A stretch of 64,000 nt of DNA from Roseimaritima ulvae (GTDB lineage: Bacteria; Planctomycetota; Planctomycetia; Pirellulales; Pirellulaceae). Every line of letters starts with the position of its first letter. Position 1 is the stretch's first letter. The stretch spans positions 372,001 through 436,000 of the forward strand of contig NZ_CP042914.1 of the NCBI RefSeq assembly GCF_008065135.1. The letters run 5' to 3'. This document shows positions 42,300 through 51,153 of this stretch, piece by piece. The translations under genes were made by a program, and so were the position numbers. The notes beneath the pieces were generated by a model. It was not told the origin of the DNA and searched no databases. It saw only the letters and a program-made list of their open reading frames with translations.

Positions 42300-44840
42300 A
42301 TGATGGGCAAGCGATTTTGGGGGCAGCGAATTTACATGATTCTGTTGCAGCATTTGCCGGCTTCGGGCGGCACGTTGATTTCACGCTGCTTGGCGTCGAT
42401 GCAGAGCGTGTGTTTGTTAAGCGAAATCCATCCGCGCGGCGTCGCTCACTTCAACCCGCTGCGGCAAGCCGCCACCTGGCACGGGCTGATCGCCGAGGCG
42501 GATGTTGCGGAGTTGGCGGCGGACGATATTCAGGCATTTGGCGAAGTCATCGCTGGGCTGGCTCGGCGAGCGGCCGACCGCGGGCAGCGACTGGTGGTCC
42601 GAGACTGGGCGCACCGGGACTGGCTGGGACGCCCCTTTGTCGCCACGCCGCCGATGCGCAGTGCCTGGGATGCGATCCTCTCGGCGGCCGGTCCGCAGAG
42701 GTTCGCCGCCCCCACAGTGCCGCGTTGGGTCACGGTCCGAAATCCGCTCGACCAATTCATCCACAGCAAACGCATGGACGCTCTCCGCGATAGTTGGGAC
42801 GATGCCTGGATGTGGCGTGGGTTGCGAAGCTTTGCCGAAGCTGTGCAGTCGCTGCCGCGATTTCGTTACGAAGACTTTCTCGCTGCACCCGCCGCCACGC
42901 TGGCGGCGATGTGCGAGTTGGCCGATCTGCCCTACGACGACGACTGGCAACATCGCTGGCGAGATTATCACAACATCACCGGCCCCCCGGCCGGTCGCCA
43001 AGCCACGGTCATCCGCCCCGTCCCACGCGAACCGATGCTACCCGACCAGTGGGATTCGCTCCGCGATAACGAAGACTTGTTGGCAACGTTGGACCTGTTG
43101 GGGTACACGGTCCCCGAACCGCTTTGTCGTCATCCGCGTGCGGAAGCAACCGACGTCTCAGGTGCAACGGGAAGCTCTGGTGCAACGGAGGACTCGGGTG
43201 CAACGAGCGGAAAAGATTGGGACCAGCAGGTGGTGCATTGGCGGCGAGCCCATGCGCATCGGCCGGACGACGTGGCGGCTGCGCTGCGGCTGGCCGACGC
43301 GCTGCGGTGGACCGGCCAGGTGCATGACGCGGCCGAGGTGCTGCTGGACCTGGCACGTGGCGAACCGCCGTTAACCGAGGATGCTCAGTTGCAACTGTTG
43401 CCGCTGCTGTGTGATGTTTTGCAGCAGTCCGAACGCAAGTTCGAAGCCATTGAGTTTCGGCGTTGGTTGGCTGCCTTGGCGCCTCAGCATTGCGACAATC
43501 TGTTTCAGTTGTCCGTGTTGTTGGCCGGGCTGGGAGAAGTGGATGAGTCGTTGGAATATTGTCGCCGGTTGTTGCAGTTGGATCACCGGCATCGGGGCGC
43601 GGCCGCAAATTTTTTGCTGTACATCAACTACTCGGACAAATACACATCCGCCGAAATCGCCAATCAGCATTTTCGTTTGGGGATGCGGTTCAGTGATCGT
43701 CCACAACCGTTGCCGCCGCGTTCACGCCGCTCGGGGGAAAAACTGCGTATCGGATATCTGGCCAGTGATTTTTATACGCACCCGGTGGGCAAAATTATGT
43801 TGCCCATTCTGCAAGCCCATGACCGGCAACGGTTTCATGTAGCGGTCTATCACGACGGTCGGCAGTCCGATGCCATTACGCGAGCCACGCTGGCGACGGT
43901 GGATCAGTTCACCAGCTTCCATGGCTGCAGTGATGAGTCGGTGTTTCAGCGGTTGCGCGACGATGGCTTGGACGTGTTGATCGATCTGGGCGGCTACACC
44001 GGCGGCGGCAATCGGCTGCACGTTTTGGCGCGTCGCGTGGCTCCGGTTCAGGTCTCGTTTTTGGGATACCCCAACACCTCTGCCGTGCCCGCCATCGATT
44101 ACCATTTGACCGATCGCTTTGCCGATCCACCGGGATTGACCGAGCACCTGTACGGGGAACAGCTGGTGTGGTTGGAGCACGCTATATTGGCTTGGCGACC
44201 CTACGGTTGTGCGGCCAAGATCACCGTCGAGTCGCGTGGCGGGCCGTTGTTGGGGTTGTTTAATAATGTCGCCAAGATCTCCCCTTCGGCTTTGGCCGCC
44301 TACGCCGCCATCCTGCGTCGTGTGCCCGATGCACGGTTGATCCTTAAATACGGTGACCGCTATGGCGTGCGTTCGTTGCGGGACCGTTACCGCCGCGAGT
44401 TTGCCGCCCAAGGGGTGCTGCCGCATCGGTTGGAATTTCGCACCGAGGCCGAACCGCTCGAGCAGCACCTCCGCACCATGATGTCCGTCGATCTGGCCCT
44501 TGACGCCTTTCCTTATCAGGGCACGATGACCTCGCTGGAGTGCTTGGCGGTGGGCACGCCGATCGTTTCCTGTTGTGGAGATTATTACGCTCACCGGGCC
44601 ACTTCGGCGATGATGATGCGGATGGGGCTGCACGAGTTGGTTGCCGAAGACGCCGAGGAGTATGTCGAGATCGCCGTGCAGTTGTTGGAAGACCTGGAAT
44701 GGTTGCGGCAGTTGCGCGCCGGGGTCCGCGAGCGTTTTTACCACAGCCCGCTGACCGATCCGGTTGGACTGACCCGCGAGCTGGAAGCCAAGCTCACCGG
44801 TTGGGTCGCCACCCCCGGCGCCGTGATCGAGTCGCCGTAG
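42300..44840 (+). CDS. Sulfotransferase-TPR-O-GlcNAc transferase fusion
   Basis: About 846 aa from the ATG at 42300 (the ATG at 42336 would still keep all domains). Residues 1-about 265: sulfotransferase-like, with PAPS-loop LPASGGTLISRCLASM, 3'-phosphate segment VTVRNPLDQFIHSKRMD, and FRYEDFLA. A Gly/Ala/Thr/Ser linker repeat (GATGSSGATEDSGATS) follows. About 290-440: TPR-like helices. About 440-835: OGT/SPINDLY-type glycosyltransferase 41 domain, with LRIGYLASDFYTHPVG, VQVSFLGYPNTSAVPAIDY, NNVAKISPS and DAFPYQGTMTSLECLAVGTP. Either it modifies a surface polymer or glycoprotein with both sulfate and sugar, or the N-terminal domain has another transfer function (inference). Stop TAG lies in a GTAG repeat. 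Confidence 0.85.
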   Translation: MMGKRFWGQRIYMILLQHLPASGGTLISRCLASMQSVCLLSEIHPRGVAHFNPLRQAATWHGLIAEADVAELAADDIQAFGEVIAGLARRAADRGQRLVVRDWAHRDWLGRPFVATPPMRSAWDAILSAAGPQRFAAPTVPRWVTVRNPLDQFIHSKRMDALRDSWDDAWMWRGLRSFAEAVQSLPRFRYEDFLAAPAATLAAMCELADLPYDDDWQHRWRDYHNITGPPAGRQATVIRPVPREPMLPDQWDSLRDNEDLLATLDLLGYTVPEPLCRHPRAEATDVSGATGSSGATEDSGATSGKDWDQQVVHWRRAHAHRPDDVAAALRLADALRWTGQVHDAAEVLLDLARGEPPLTEDAQLQLLPLLCDVLQQSERKFEAIEFRRWLAALAPQHCDNLFQLSVLLAGLGEVDESLEYCRRLLQLDHRHRGAAANFLLYINYSDKYTSAEIANQHFRLGMRFSDRPQPLPPRSRRSGEKLRIGYLASDFYTHPVGKIMLPILQAHDRQRFHVAVYHDGRQSDAITRATLATVDQFTSFHGCSDESVFQRLRDDGLDVLIDLGGYTGGGNRLHVLARRVAPVQVSFLGYPNTSAVPAIDYHLTDRFADPPGLTEHLYGEQLVWLEHAILAWRPYGCAAKITVESRGGPLLGLFNNVAKISPSALAAYAAILRRVPDARLILKYGDRYGVRSLRDRYRREFAAQGVLPHRLEFRTEAEPLEQHLRTMMSVDLALDAFPYQGTMTSLECLAVGTPIVSCCGDYYAHRATSAMMMRMGLHELVAEDAEEYVEIAVQLLEDLEWLRQLRAGVRERFYHSPLTDPVGLTRELEAKLTGWVATPGAVIESP

Positions 44841-44860
44841 CCGAACTCGCCGGCGGCCTG
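44837..44860 (+). repeat. REP-like GTAG repeat (A type), decayed
   Basis: GTAG, stem CCGAACTC, loop GCCG and a shortened second stem. Supplies the stop codon of the OGT fusion gene. Confidence 0.6.
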
Positions 44861-44861
44861 T

Positions 44862-44958
44862 GATCAGCCGCATCGCGCTAGCGACCGGTTTCCGCGCGCA
44901 ACCGTTCGCGGCGAGAACCGTGGGCTAGCGATCTGCGGCTGATCGAACCGTGGGCTAG
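44862..44958. repeat. CTAGCG-type dispersed repeat (I type), interrupted by the IS
   Basis: Units of GTGGGCTAGCGNNCTGCGGCTGATCGAACC occur at 44914-44949, and one more begins at 44950 and continues at 46687-46711 beyond the IS element. It marks the insertion target. Confidence 0.75.
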
Positions 44959-46686
44959 CCCGGATTATGCACCCGTTTATCGGTTGCCCCTATAGCGCAA
45001 AAGCCTCAGCCCTGCTATGTATTGGAGTTACGACACTTCATACACGACAAGCCCGAGGCTTCTGCAATGGCACAGCGTAAACGAAAACGCCCCGTTTTGA
45101 AACGGCTCCGACGACAAGCGGTCGATTTTGATTTCGACGGCGGAACGCTGACCACCGATGGTGGCTTGCTGCTTCTGCGAGAGGTCGACCGAAGACTCGA
45201 TTTGATTCGACGGCTCGATCAAGCCATCCCCGATCCTCGCGATCCGCTTCACACGGTCCACCCTCAAGCCGAACTGCTCACCTCCCGCATCTTTGCCATC
45301 GCCGCAGGTTACGAAGATGGCAACGACCACGACGCGCTGCGACACGACCCGGCGTTTCAAGTCGCTGCCGGGCGGGTTCCCGCGGAACACAATTACGACG
45401 GCGATCACTCCCCGCTGGCCAGCCCCTCAACGCACTCCCGATTAGAGAACAGGATCGACACCAAGACAATCTTGCGGTTGAACGAGCTCCTTGTGGACCT
45501 GTTTCTGGAAAGCTATGAGCAACCGCCCGAAGAAATCATCTTGGACTACGATGCCACCGACGACACGATCCACGGAAATCAAGAGCAACGGCATTTCAAC
45601 GGCTTTTATGATGGCTACTGCTTTCTTCCCCTGTATGTTTTCTGTGACGACCACCTGTTGGTTTCGCACCTTCGCCCCAGCAAAGTCGGGGCCGCCCATC
45701 ATGCTCGGCCGATTACCAAATTGCTGATCCAGAAGATCCGCTCCCGCTGGCCCGATGTGAAAATCATCATTCGCGGCGACAGCGGATTTGCCATCGAACG
45801 CTTGATGCGTTGGTGTGATAAAAACGATGTCGGATACGTCTTTGGCTTGCAGCACAACAACGTTTTAGACAAGCAAATCGCTTGCGAAATGACGCAAGCC
45901 CAGATTCGCCACGGACTCTATGGGGGCACGCAGTCCGTCTTCAAGTGGTTTCGCTACCGCACACAAAAATCTTGGGATTGCAGTCGCTGGGTCGTGGGTA
46001 AGGCGGAATATAGCAGCCAGGGCACCAACCCGCGTTTCGTGGTCACGAATCTCCCCAGTGAGGAAGGCATCGTTGATCCGACTTATCGTCGCGTTACTAT
46101 CGACGGCAAGCGGGTGCGGCAGTTGCAGGATGCGGGAACGCTTTGCTCGGTGGCTATTAATCCGGAAGAGTTCTACCGCACACGCTACTGCCCGCGCGGC
46201 GAGATGGAGAACCGGATCAAGGAGACACAATTGGGGCTGTTTGCCGACCGCACCAGTTGTAGCAGGTTCGTGGCCAACCAGTTCCGCTTGATGCTTTCGT
46301 CCTTTGCATACGTGTTGCTCGATGGCGTGCGTCGCCTGGGACTTTCTGACACGAAGGCAGCACGCCTGCGCGTCGATACCATCCGTCTGCGGCTTCTCAA
46401 GATCGCCGCTCGCGTTCGGGTGACCAGCCGCCGTGTGGTCTTTCACATGGCGAGCCATTGTCCCTCCGAAGCTCTGTACGAGCACGTCATGCAGCGTCTG
46501 TGCCGCAGCGATTAACGCCTCCCCAACTCCCCGCGAGGCGACACTCAGAGCGAGCGACATCGATTTGGGGAGGGGGAGCTTCTGCGCTGACCGCCGGCCC
46601 AAGCCCCTCAAAACGCCTCCCACCCCGTCGCAGGAAGTAGCGAGCCCAACTGCCCGCGTCAACAACGGGCGGATGCATAATCCGGG
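44959..46686 (+). mobile_element. Complete IS1380-family insertion sequence
   Basis: 1728 bp. The left end begins CCCGGATTATGCACCCG and the right end, read inward, begins CCCGGATTATGCATCCG (16 of 17 identical). The element is flanked on both sides by the 4 bp CTAG (44955-44958 and 46687-46690), a target duplication as in IS1380 elements. One intact transposase gene, so it is potentially active. It splits a copy of the CTAGCG repeat. Confidence 0.93.
45067..46515 (+). CDS. IS1380-family DDE transposase
   Basis: 482 aa from the ATG at 45067. DDE residues: ILDYDATDDTIHG (about residue 157-160), IIIRGDSGFA (about 240), and RGEMENRIKE (about 375). The N-terminus has VDFDFDGGTLTTDGGLLLL, as in IS1380-type enzymes. 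It cuts and pastes the element. Confidence 0.95.
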   Translation: MAQRKRKRPVLKRLRRQAVDFDFDGGTLTTDGGLLLLREVDRRLDLIRRLDQAIPDPRDPLHTVHPQAELLTSRIFAIAAGYEDGNDHDALRHDPAFQVAAGRVPAEHNYDGDHSPLASPSTHSRLENRIDTKTILRLNELLVDLFLESYEQPPEEIILDYDATDDTIHGNQEQRHFNGFYDGYCFLPLYVFCDDHLLVSHLRPSKVGAAHHARPITKLLIQKIRSRWPDVKIIIRGDSGFAIERLMRWCDKNDVGYVFGLQHNNVLDKQIACEMTQAQIRHGLYGGTQSVFKWFRYRTQKSWDCSRWVVGKAEYSSQGTNPRFVVTNLPSEEGIVDPTYRRVTIDGKRVRQLQDAGTLCSVAINPEEFYRTRYCPRGEMENRIKETQLGLFADRTSCSRFVANQFRLMLSSFAYVLLDGVRRLGLSDTKAARLRVDTIRLRLLKIAARVRVTSRRVVFHMASHCPSEALYEHVMQRLCRSD

Positions 46687-46817
46687 CTAGCGCCCTGCGG
46701 CTGATCGAACCGTGGCGGGGATCGGTCACACCGTTGTGGTTTCTCGGTGCCTTGTTCTACACTGAGGGCTTCTCGATTCGCCACATTCCCTTGTCGACCT
46801 TCTTCGTTCTGCGTGTT

Positions 46818-47678
46818 ATGGAATCTGAACCCTCCGCGGCGATGCCGCCGTTTGTGATCGCAGGGGAATCGGCCGCCGAGGACGTGAAGCTGCAATGGAC
46901 CGACGCTTATGTGAGTCGCTGTGAGGCCCTGTTGGGGGAGGCGATCTGTCGGCGAATGGGGATCTTTCGGCTGCCCGCCGAGTTTTGTCTATCGGTGATC
47001 GTGCCCGTGTTCAACGAAGCCAGCACGATCGCCGCGGTCGTGGAGCGGCTGGAAGGCACCGGTCTGCCGTTGGAGATCCTGTTGGTCAACGATGGCAGCA
47101 GCGATGGCAGCGGCGAAGTGCTCGATCGCCTGGCCGGCCGCGAGGGCGTGCGGGTGATTCATCACGACGAAAATCGCGGCAAGGGAGCGGCGATCCGCAC
47201 CGGGCTGCAGGCCGCGACGGGCGATTGCGTGATCATTCAAGACGCCGATCTGGAATATGACCCCGAAGACTTTCGGTTGCTGTTGCAGCCCCTGGTCGCT
47301 GGCGAGGCCGACGTGGTCTATGGAACTCGCTATGGCCACAGCGATCGGCATATTTCACCCTGGTGGCATCAAGCGGCCAATGGGCTGGTGACGGGGCTGG
47401 CCAATCTGGCGACCGGGCTGAAGCTCAATGACGTCGAGACCTGTTACAAGCTGGCGGGGCGCGAAACCTGGCAGTCGATCACGCCTCGACTGCGTGAAAA
47501 TCGGTTCGGTTTTGAAATCGAATCCACCGCCTATTTCGCTCGTCAGCGGCTGCGGTTCGCCCAGCGGCCGATCCGCTACCATCAACGCTGGTATGACGAG
47601 GGCAAGAAAATCGGTTGGAAAGACGGCGTCCGGGCGCTGTGGTGCATCTTCCTGTACGGCCTCCTGCGTCGCGGTTGA
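46818..47678 (+). CDS. Family 2 glycosyltransferase (DPM1-like)
   Basis: 286 aa from the ATG at 46818. GT-A fold: SVIVPVFNEASTIAAVVERL, EILLVNDGSSDGS, GKGAAIRTGLQAATGDCVIIQDADLEYDP (DXD), and a C-terminal WKDGVRALWCIFLYGLLRR. Similar proteins transfer mannose or glucosamine to a lipid or peptide acceptor, often polyprenyl phosphate. The protein has no clear multi-spanning domain. It lies between the IS element and a TCS-like pair, without a clear operon partner. Confidence 0.85.
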   Translation: MESEPSAAMPPFVIAGESAAEDVKLQWTDAYVSRCEALLGEAICRRMGIFRLPAEFCLSVIVPVFNEASTIAAVVERLEGTGLPLEILLVNDGSSDGSGEVLDRLAGREGVRVIHHDENRGKGAAIRTGLQAATGDCVIIQDADLEYDPEDFRLLLQPLVAGEADVVYGTRYGHSDRHISPWWHQAANGLVTGLANLATGLKLNDVETCYKLAGRETWQSITPRLRENRFGFEIESTAYFARQRLRFAQRPIRYHQRWYDEGKKIGWKDGVRALWCIFLYGLLRRG

Positions 47679-47860
47679 GCCCGTCGCCGACGCCAAAACC
47701 GCATCGCTTTCCCGCCGCTGAATCGTTGGAGTTCCATGAATTTCGGCTCGGCCGTGGGGGCCCGTAGTGCGGCGTCGTGGTCCGTAAAATGGCTTGTCCT
47801 GCTGGTTTGTGGCGGTTGAGCCCGCCTTGGTGCGTCGGGGGTGCAATGAAATCCAAAAAG

Positions 47861-47890
47861 AAAATGCTTGACTATGGGTTCCTATCAGTC
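47861..47890 (+). promoter_or_regulatory. Possible promoter with ATGCTTGAC ... TTAA
   Basis: ATGCTTGAC at 47863-47871 followed 18 bp later by TTAA at 47890. See 42195-42240. The 315 bp gap 47679-47993 otherwise holds nothing recognised. Confidence 0.3.
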
Positions 47891-47993
47891 TTAATCTGAG
47901 GCTCTTGTCTGAATTGGAATCCAACAGTGGGCCGGGCCCTGCTTAACGAGAGGATTCTGATTCCCGTGTTTTGTGTGGTCACCATGGAGGACA

Positions 47994-48458
47994 ATGTCTA
48001 TGGCCGTAACGACAGCAGTTGCGACAATTACCGTCAATCCTGCCTTCTTGCAGGAAATCAAAGACAGTAATCCTGACCTGTGGCGTACCTTGCAAGAGAT
48101 CCACGACAGCTTTCAGTCGGTGGAACCACGAGCTGCGGTGGCCTCGCGACTCGTTCGCTTGTTGGATGATCTGCGCGATCATCTGGCCCTGCAGTTTGCC
48201 CTCGAGGAGGCTTACGGGTTTATCGAAGTGCCGGCCCAGGCCGCGATGGCGGAAGCCGAAAACGCCCGGCGGCAACACTGTTCGCTGTACTTGGAAATCA
48301 GCGAATTGTGCGAGCGTGCCGAAGAGCTTCAGTACCGAGGATTGGCCGCCGACCAACTGGCCTTGTTGGTTGAAGAGACCCGGTTGTTCGATGCCCGCCT
48401 AGATGCCCACGAGCGACTGGAACGTCGCCTGATCGAACGGGCCTATGGCGGCCGCTGA
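47994..48458 (+). CDS. Hemerythrin-like (HHE) four-helix protein
   Basis: About 154 aa from the ATG at 47994, with GGAGG 4-5 bp upstream. His/Glu spacing matches a hemerythrin HHE domain: IHDSF (about 37), LRDHLALQFALEE (His, Glu; about 63-71), RRQHCSLY (about 95) and LDAHERLERRLIE (about 139). These bind a diiron centre that carries oxygen or senses redox. It is followed by a receiver-domain gene after about 105 bp on the same strand. Confidence 0.65.
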   Translation: MSMAVTTAVATITVNPAFLQEIKDSNPDLWRTLQEIHDSFQSVEPRAAVASRLVRLLDDLRDHLALQFALEEAYGFIEVPAQAAMAEAENARRQHCSLYLEISELCERAEELQYRGLAADQLALLVEETRLFDARLDAHERLERRLIERAYGGR

Positions 48459-48562
48459 GCCGTCCAGCGAACGACTATCAACAGGCGGGCCTGCGGGCCA
48501 GGTAAAGAATTTCACACTCGGCTGTGAGGGAACAGAGCCTTAGCGAGTCAGGAGAATCCAGA

Positions 48563-49018
48563 ATGTTTATTGAATCCACGACAAACGCACCGATGGAAAT
48601 CTTATTGGTCGAAGACGGCCTGTTGGATGCGCGGATCACGATCCACGCCTTGCGCCGCAGTGGGCTGCGCCATCGTTTGACCTTGGTCCGTACGGCTCGT
48701 GAAGCGACCGACTTTTTGGGCCGCCAAGGCGTCTTCGCGCGAGCTCCCCAGCCGGACTTGTTGTTGTTGGATTTGACCCTCCCCGATGGCGATGGAATCT
48801 CGATCCTGCAAACCATGCGAAAGCTGCAAGCAGGCTCGCTGGTATCCACTCCGGTCGTGGTGCTGACCGCTTCGGACGATGAACAAACCCGAGCCCGCTG
48901 CACCGCCATCGGCGTCGACGACTTCATCGGCAAACCGGTCGATGAAGACAAATTTCTTGCCGTCGTCCGCGGCCACGAACAGCTGATGAAATTCAGCATT
49001 CCCGAAGTCGTCGCTTAG
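48563..49018 (+). CDS. Response regulator (receiver domain only)
   Basis: 151 aa from the ATG at 48563, with AGGAG 9 bp upstream. Receiver: MEILLVEDGLLDA, phospho-acceptor Asp in LLLLDLTLPDGD (about 61), LTASDDE and switch Lys in FIGKPVDED. A GD(G)I box links it to Rcp1-like response regulators. Likely forms a sensing unit with the hemerythrin-like gene upstream (inference). Confidence 0.88.
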   Translation: MFIESTTNAPMEILLVEDGLLDARITIHALRRSGLRHRLTLVRTAREATDFLGRQGVFARAPQPDLLLLDLTLPDGDGISILQTMRKLQAGSLVSTPVVVLTASDDEQTRARCTAIGVDDFIGKPVDEDKFLAVVRGHEQLMKFSIPEVVA

Positions 49019-49587
49019 CTTTGTCGACTTGAGCACCACCGGGGCCACGTCCTCGTGGCGGCAGCGCTCTCGTCGCGCGTGGCCGCGGGAAAAATAAATT
49101 TTGAGGCGTACAAATTGTCGCACCCGAAGGCTGGGCGATCCGTTTGCGACCTCGGCCGGAAGCGTCCGAGTCGCTGATCGGCGACCACCTCTCGGCGGGG
49201 GTGGTTGTCCTTCGCACGGACGGGTTGCATGATTGCACGCCCGAGCTGGGCTGCAGTTGGTGGGGTCACTGCGACGTCGGAAGTGTCCGCAATTGCCAGG
49301 TAAACCGTGCTTAAGATGCGTTTACTGGCGGGCTAAACCACGATGCTGGCAACCTTCGAAAACGCTCAAGGTGAGGCCTATCACAGGTACAACGCGTGTG
49401 TCGGCAAGTCGTAATTGAATGCGGGAACTGGTAGTTGCGATTTAGCGATCGGTAGTCATGTTCGTTAACCTGAATGTAGGTTGTGTTTGCCGCAGATGCA
49501 ACGATTGGTTTGCCTTGCAAGCTCCGCTGCACTTAGTTGGTCTTGAAGGCTGCGGAAATAGTTGCGTAGCGAATACCCCTCGTTACT
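49019..49587. other. Non-coding gap with lower G/C
   Basis: 569 bp with no plausible gene. Short frames exist, none with a ribosome-binding site or family match. Base composition falls from about 60 percent G+C near 49020 to about 50 percent near 49500. Confidence 0.5.
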
Positions 49588-49962
49588 ATGGGCGGAATGT
49601 TCCGACCCGCCTGCCTATTGTTGTTCGCTATCACCTTGCAGCTCAGCAGTTCAACTGTTGAAGCGGGGGTCATCGTAACGGCAGGTTCGCTGACTAGTTG
49701 CGCGATGGAAGCATCCTCGTCGCGCGAAACCTCTGAAAGCAGCCAGCCTGATCAGGGCGAGCAAAGTTCTGTATTCGACTTTCGTAACGATTCCGATCTA
49801 GGTGGCAATGCGGATTTCAGTCCTGTGAATGTCCGCATCGTGTCATTGCCGATCGAGCGTGTTGCCTTCGATGTTCTGGCAGGGCTTTGTTGGCGCGCCG
49901 TGATTGAGAATAGCGAACTGCCTGGCCTGCCTACGCTGGGAGGTCTGCTGAAGCCTTCGTAA
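49588..49962 (+). CDS. Small secreted protein, unknown
   Basis: 124 aa from the ATG at 49588 (49597 possible). Signal peptide MFRPACLLLFAITLQLSSSTVEA. The remaining ~95 residues are Ser/Glu/Asp-rich with no motif. It precedes the PEP-CTERM gene by 66 bp on the same strand, so it may be exported with it. Confidence is limited because the codon pattern is only moderately gene-like. Confidence 0.45.
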   Translation: MGGMFRPACLLLFAITLQLSSSTVEAGVIVTAGSLTSCAMEASSSRETSESSQPDQGEQSSVFDFRNDSDLGGNADFSPVNVRIVSLPIERVAFDVLAGLCWRAVIENSELPGLPTLGGLLKPS

Positions 49963-50028
49963 ATGCCTTGCTTCTCTTAAAGATGGTTTTGGTTTTAACG
50001 TTTATCTGTTTCAGTAGAGAGTTAGTTC

Positions 50029-50934
50029 ATGTTTAGTTTGTTTAAAGAGAATCTGCCGCGTTTCGTATTTGCGAAACGCATTGCCATGGTAGTGGTGTTG
50101 GTCATGTTCGCAGCGCCGTCGAGCGACGCCGGGATTTTGACGTATGATCAGGACGTTTCGCCGGATGTGATAGTTGGGACGAACGTGGCAAACGGCGGAT
50201 TTACCGTCGATCGCAGTAATGGCATCGAAGTGGGGTTGCGTGCAAAGGTGCGGTTCAATGCCAACAACCAAGCTGAAAATACTTTTAATAGCAACGGTGA
50301 TGGAAGCTACACCTTTGAAGCCGGTCAACCTGCCGGGACCGGATTCAGTTTTGCTCCGAATTCGTCCAGTACCGCAGTGTGGAGCTTTGATTGGTCTATC
50401 AATTCAAACTTCGGTGGTGTAACCGATAAGAAATTGGATCAGTATCGATACGAATTAGCAATTGATTTTAATCCTGCGACTGCGATTACTCCAGCAAACG
50501 TTCTGACATTCGATCCAATCAACGGTCCAGATCCAAGTAATGGTCAAAATTGGTTTGATCATGCATTCGGTGATAATACCACCACCGAGGCAACCCGAAC
50601 TGTAGGAAATGCGGGAAACTACGCTGGCTTAATCACGACTAAAAACGTTGCCCAGAATTCATGGAACATGGAATTCTTTGACGTGCCTACTAGCACCACA
50701 TATTTCTTTGATGCCAATGTTCCGGGGACTTTTGATATTTCTCTAAGTGTCTTTGAGTTAGGCGGGCTCAGTCCCCTGCCATTGGCGAGCACTCAGATCA
50801 CGGTCCATTCTACGCTCAGTTCTGCTAGCGCCACGGTTCCGGAACCGGCTTCGATGTTGACCTTTGCTGGGCTTGGTCTGTGTGCTTTGGGAGTGCGACG
50901 TAAGCGTCGACGTAGCCAAGCTGACGTACGTTAG
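50029..50934 (+). CDS. PEP-CTERM exported protein
   Basis: 301 aa. N-terminal signal segment (RIAMVVVLVMFAAPSSDA). The C-terminus has VPEPASMLTFAGLGLCALGVRRKRRR: the PEP motif, a helix and a basic tail, the sorting signal cut by exosortase. The body (residues 35-270) is rich in Asn/Thr/Ser strands and may be a beta sandwich. It has lower G+C than its neighbours, which is compatible with transfer or with adaptation to repeated sequences. Probably a surface or matrix protein. Confidence 0.85.
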   Translation: MFSLFKENLPRFVFAKRIAMVVVLVMFAAPSSDAGILTYDQDVSPDVIVGTNVANGGFTVDRSNGIEVGLRAKVRFNANNQAENTFNSNGDGSYTFEAGQPAGTGFSFAPNSSSTAVWSFDWSINSNFGGVTDKKLDQYRYELAIDFNPATAITPANVLTFDPINGPDPSNGQNWFDHAFGDNTTTEATRTVGNAGNYAGLITTKNVAQNSWNMEFFDVPTSTTYFFDANVPGTFDISLSVFELGGLSPLPLASTQITVHSTLSSASATVPEPASMLTFAGLGLCALGVRRKRRRSQADVR

Positions 50935-51060
50935 GCTTTCTAGCCTGACGCGAGCGAGCTCGCCGTAGCCGAAGTCGCCAGACTTTGGACAGCATTCCGA
51001 TCTCTGGCGAGCTCGGCGCGTGGCCAGTCAGCCTGGAAAGGCTGACGTACACCCCGACAG
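50924..51060. repeat. Mixed dispersed repeats: J type and REP-like A type
   Basis: GACGTACGTTAGGC near 50924 and CAGCCTGGAAAGGCTGACGTAC near 51029-51050 are halves of an AGGCTnnnAAGCCT palindrome also seen at 2050-2072. An A-type copy at 50965-50988 and a decayed partner to 51020 lie between. The first unit overlaps the end of the PEP-CTERM gene. Confidence 0.7.
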
Positions 51061-51153
51061 GGAGGGGCGAGGGACGTTTCGCGTCCCTTGCCCGGGTGAG
51101 ATATACTGTAGGGTCTTCCGTTCCCCTACCCTTCCCACCTTCCTGCCTGATAT

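Noticed and set aside
43722-44873. 383 aa minus-strand open frame
   Set aside because: Antisense to the OGT domain; no motif, and the + strand frame is well supported.
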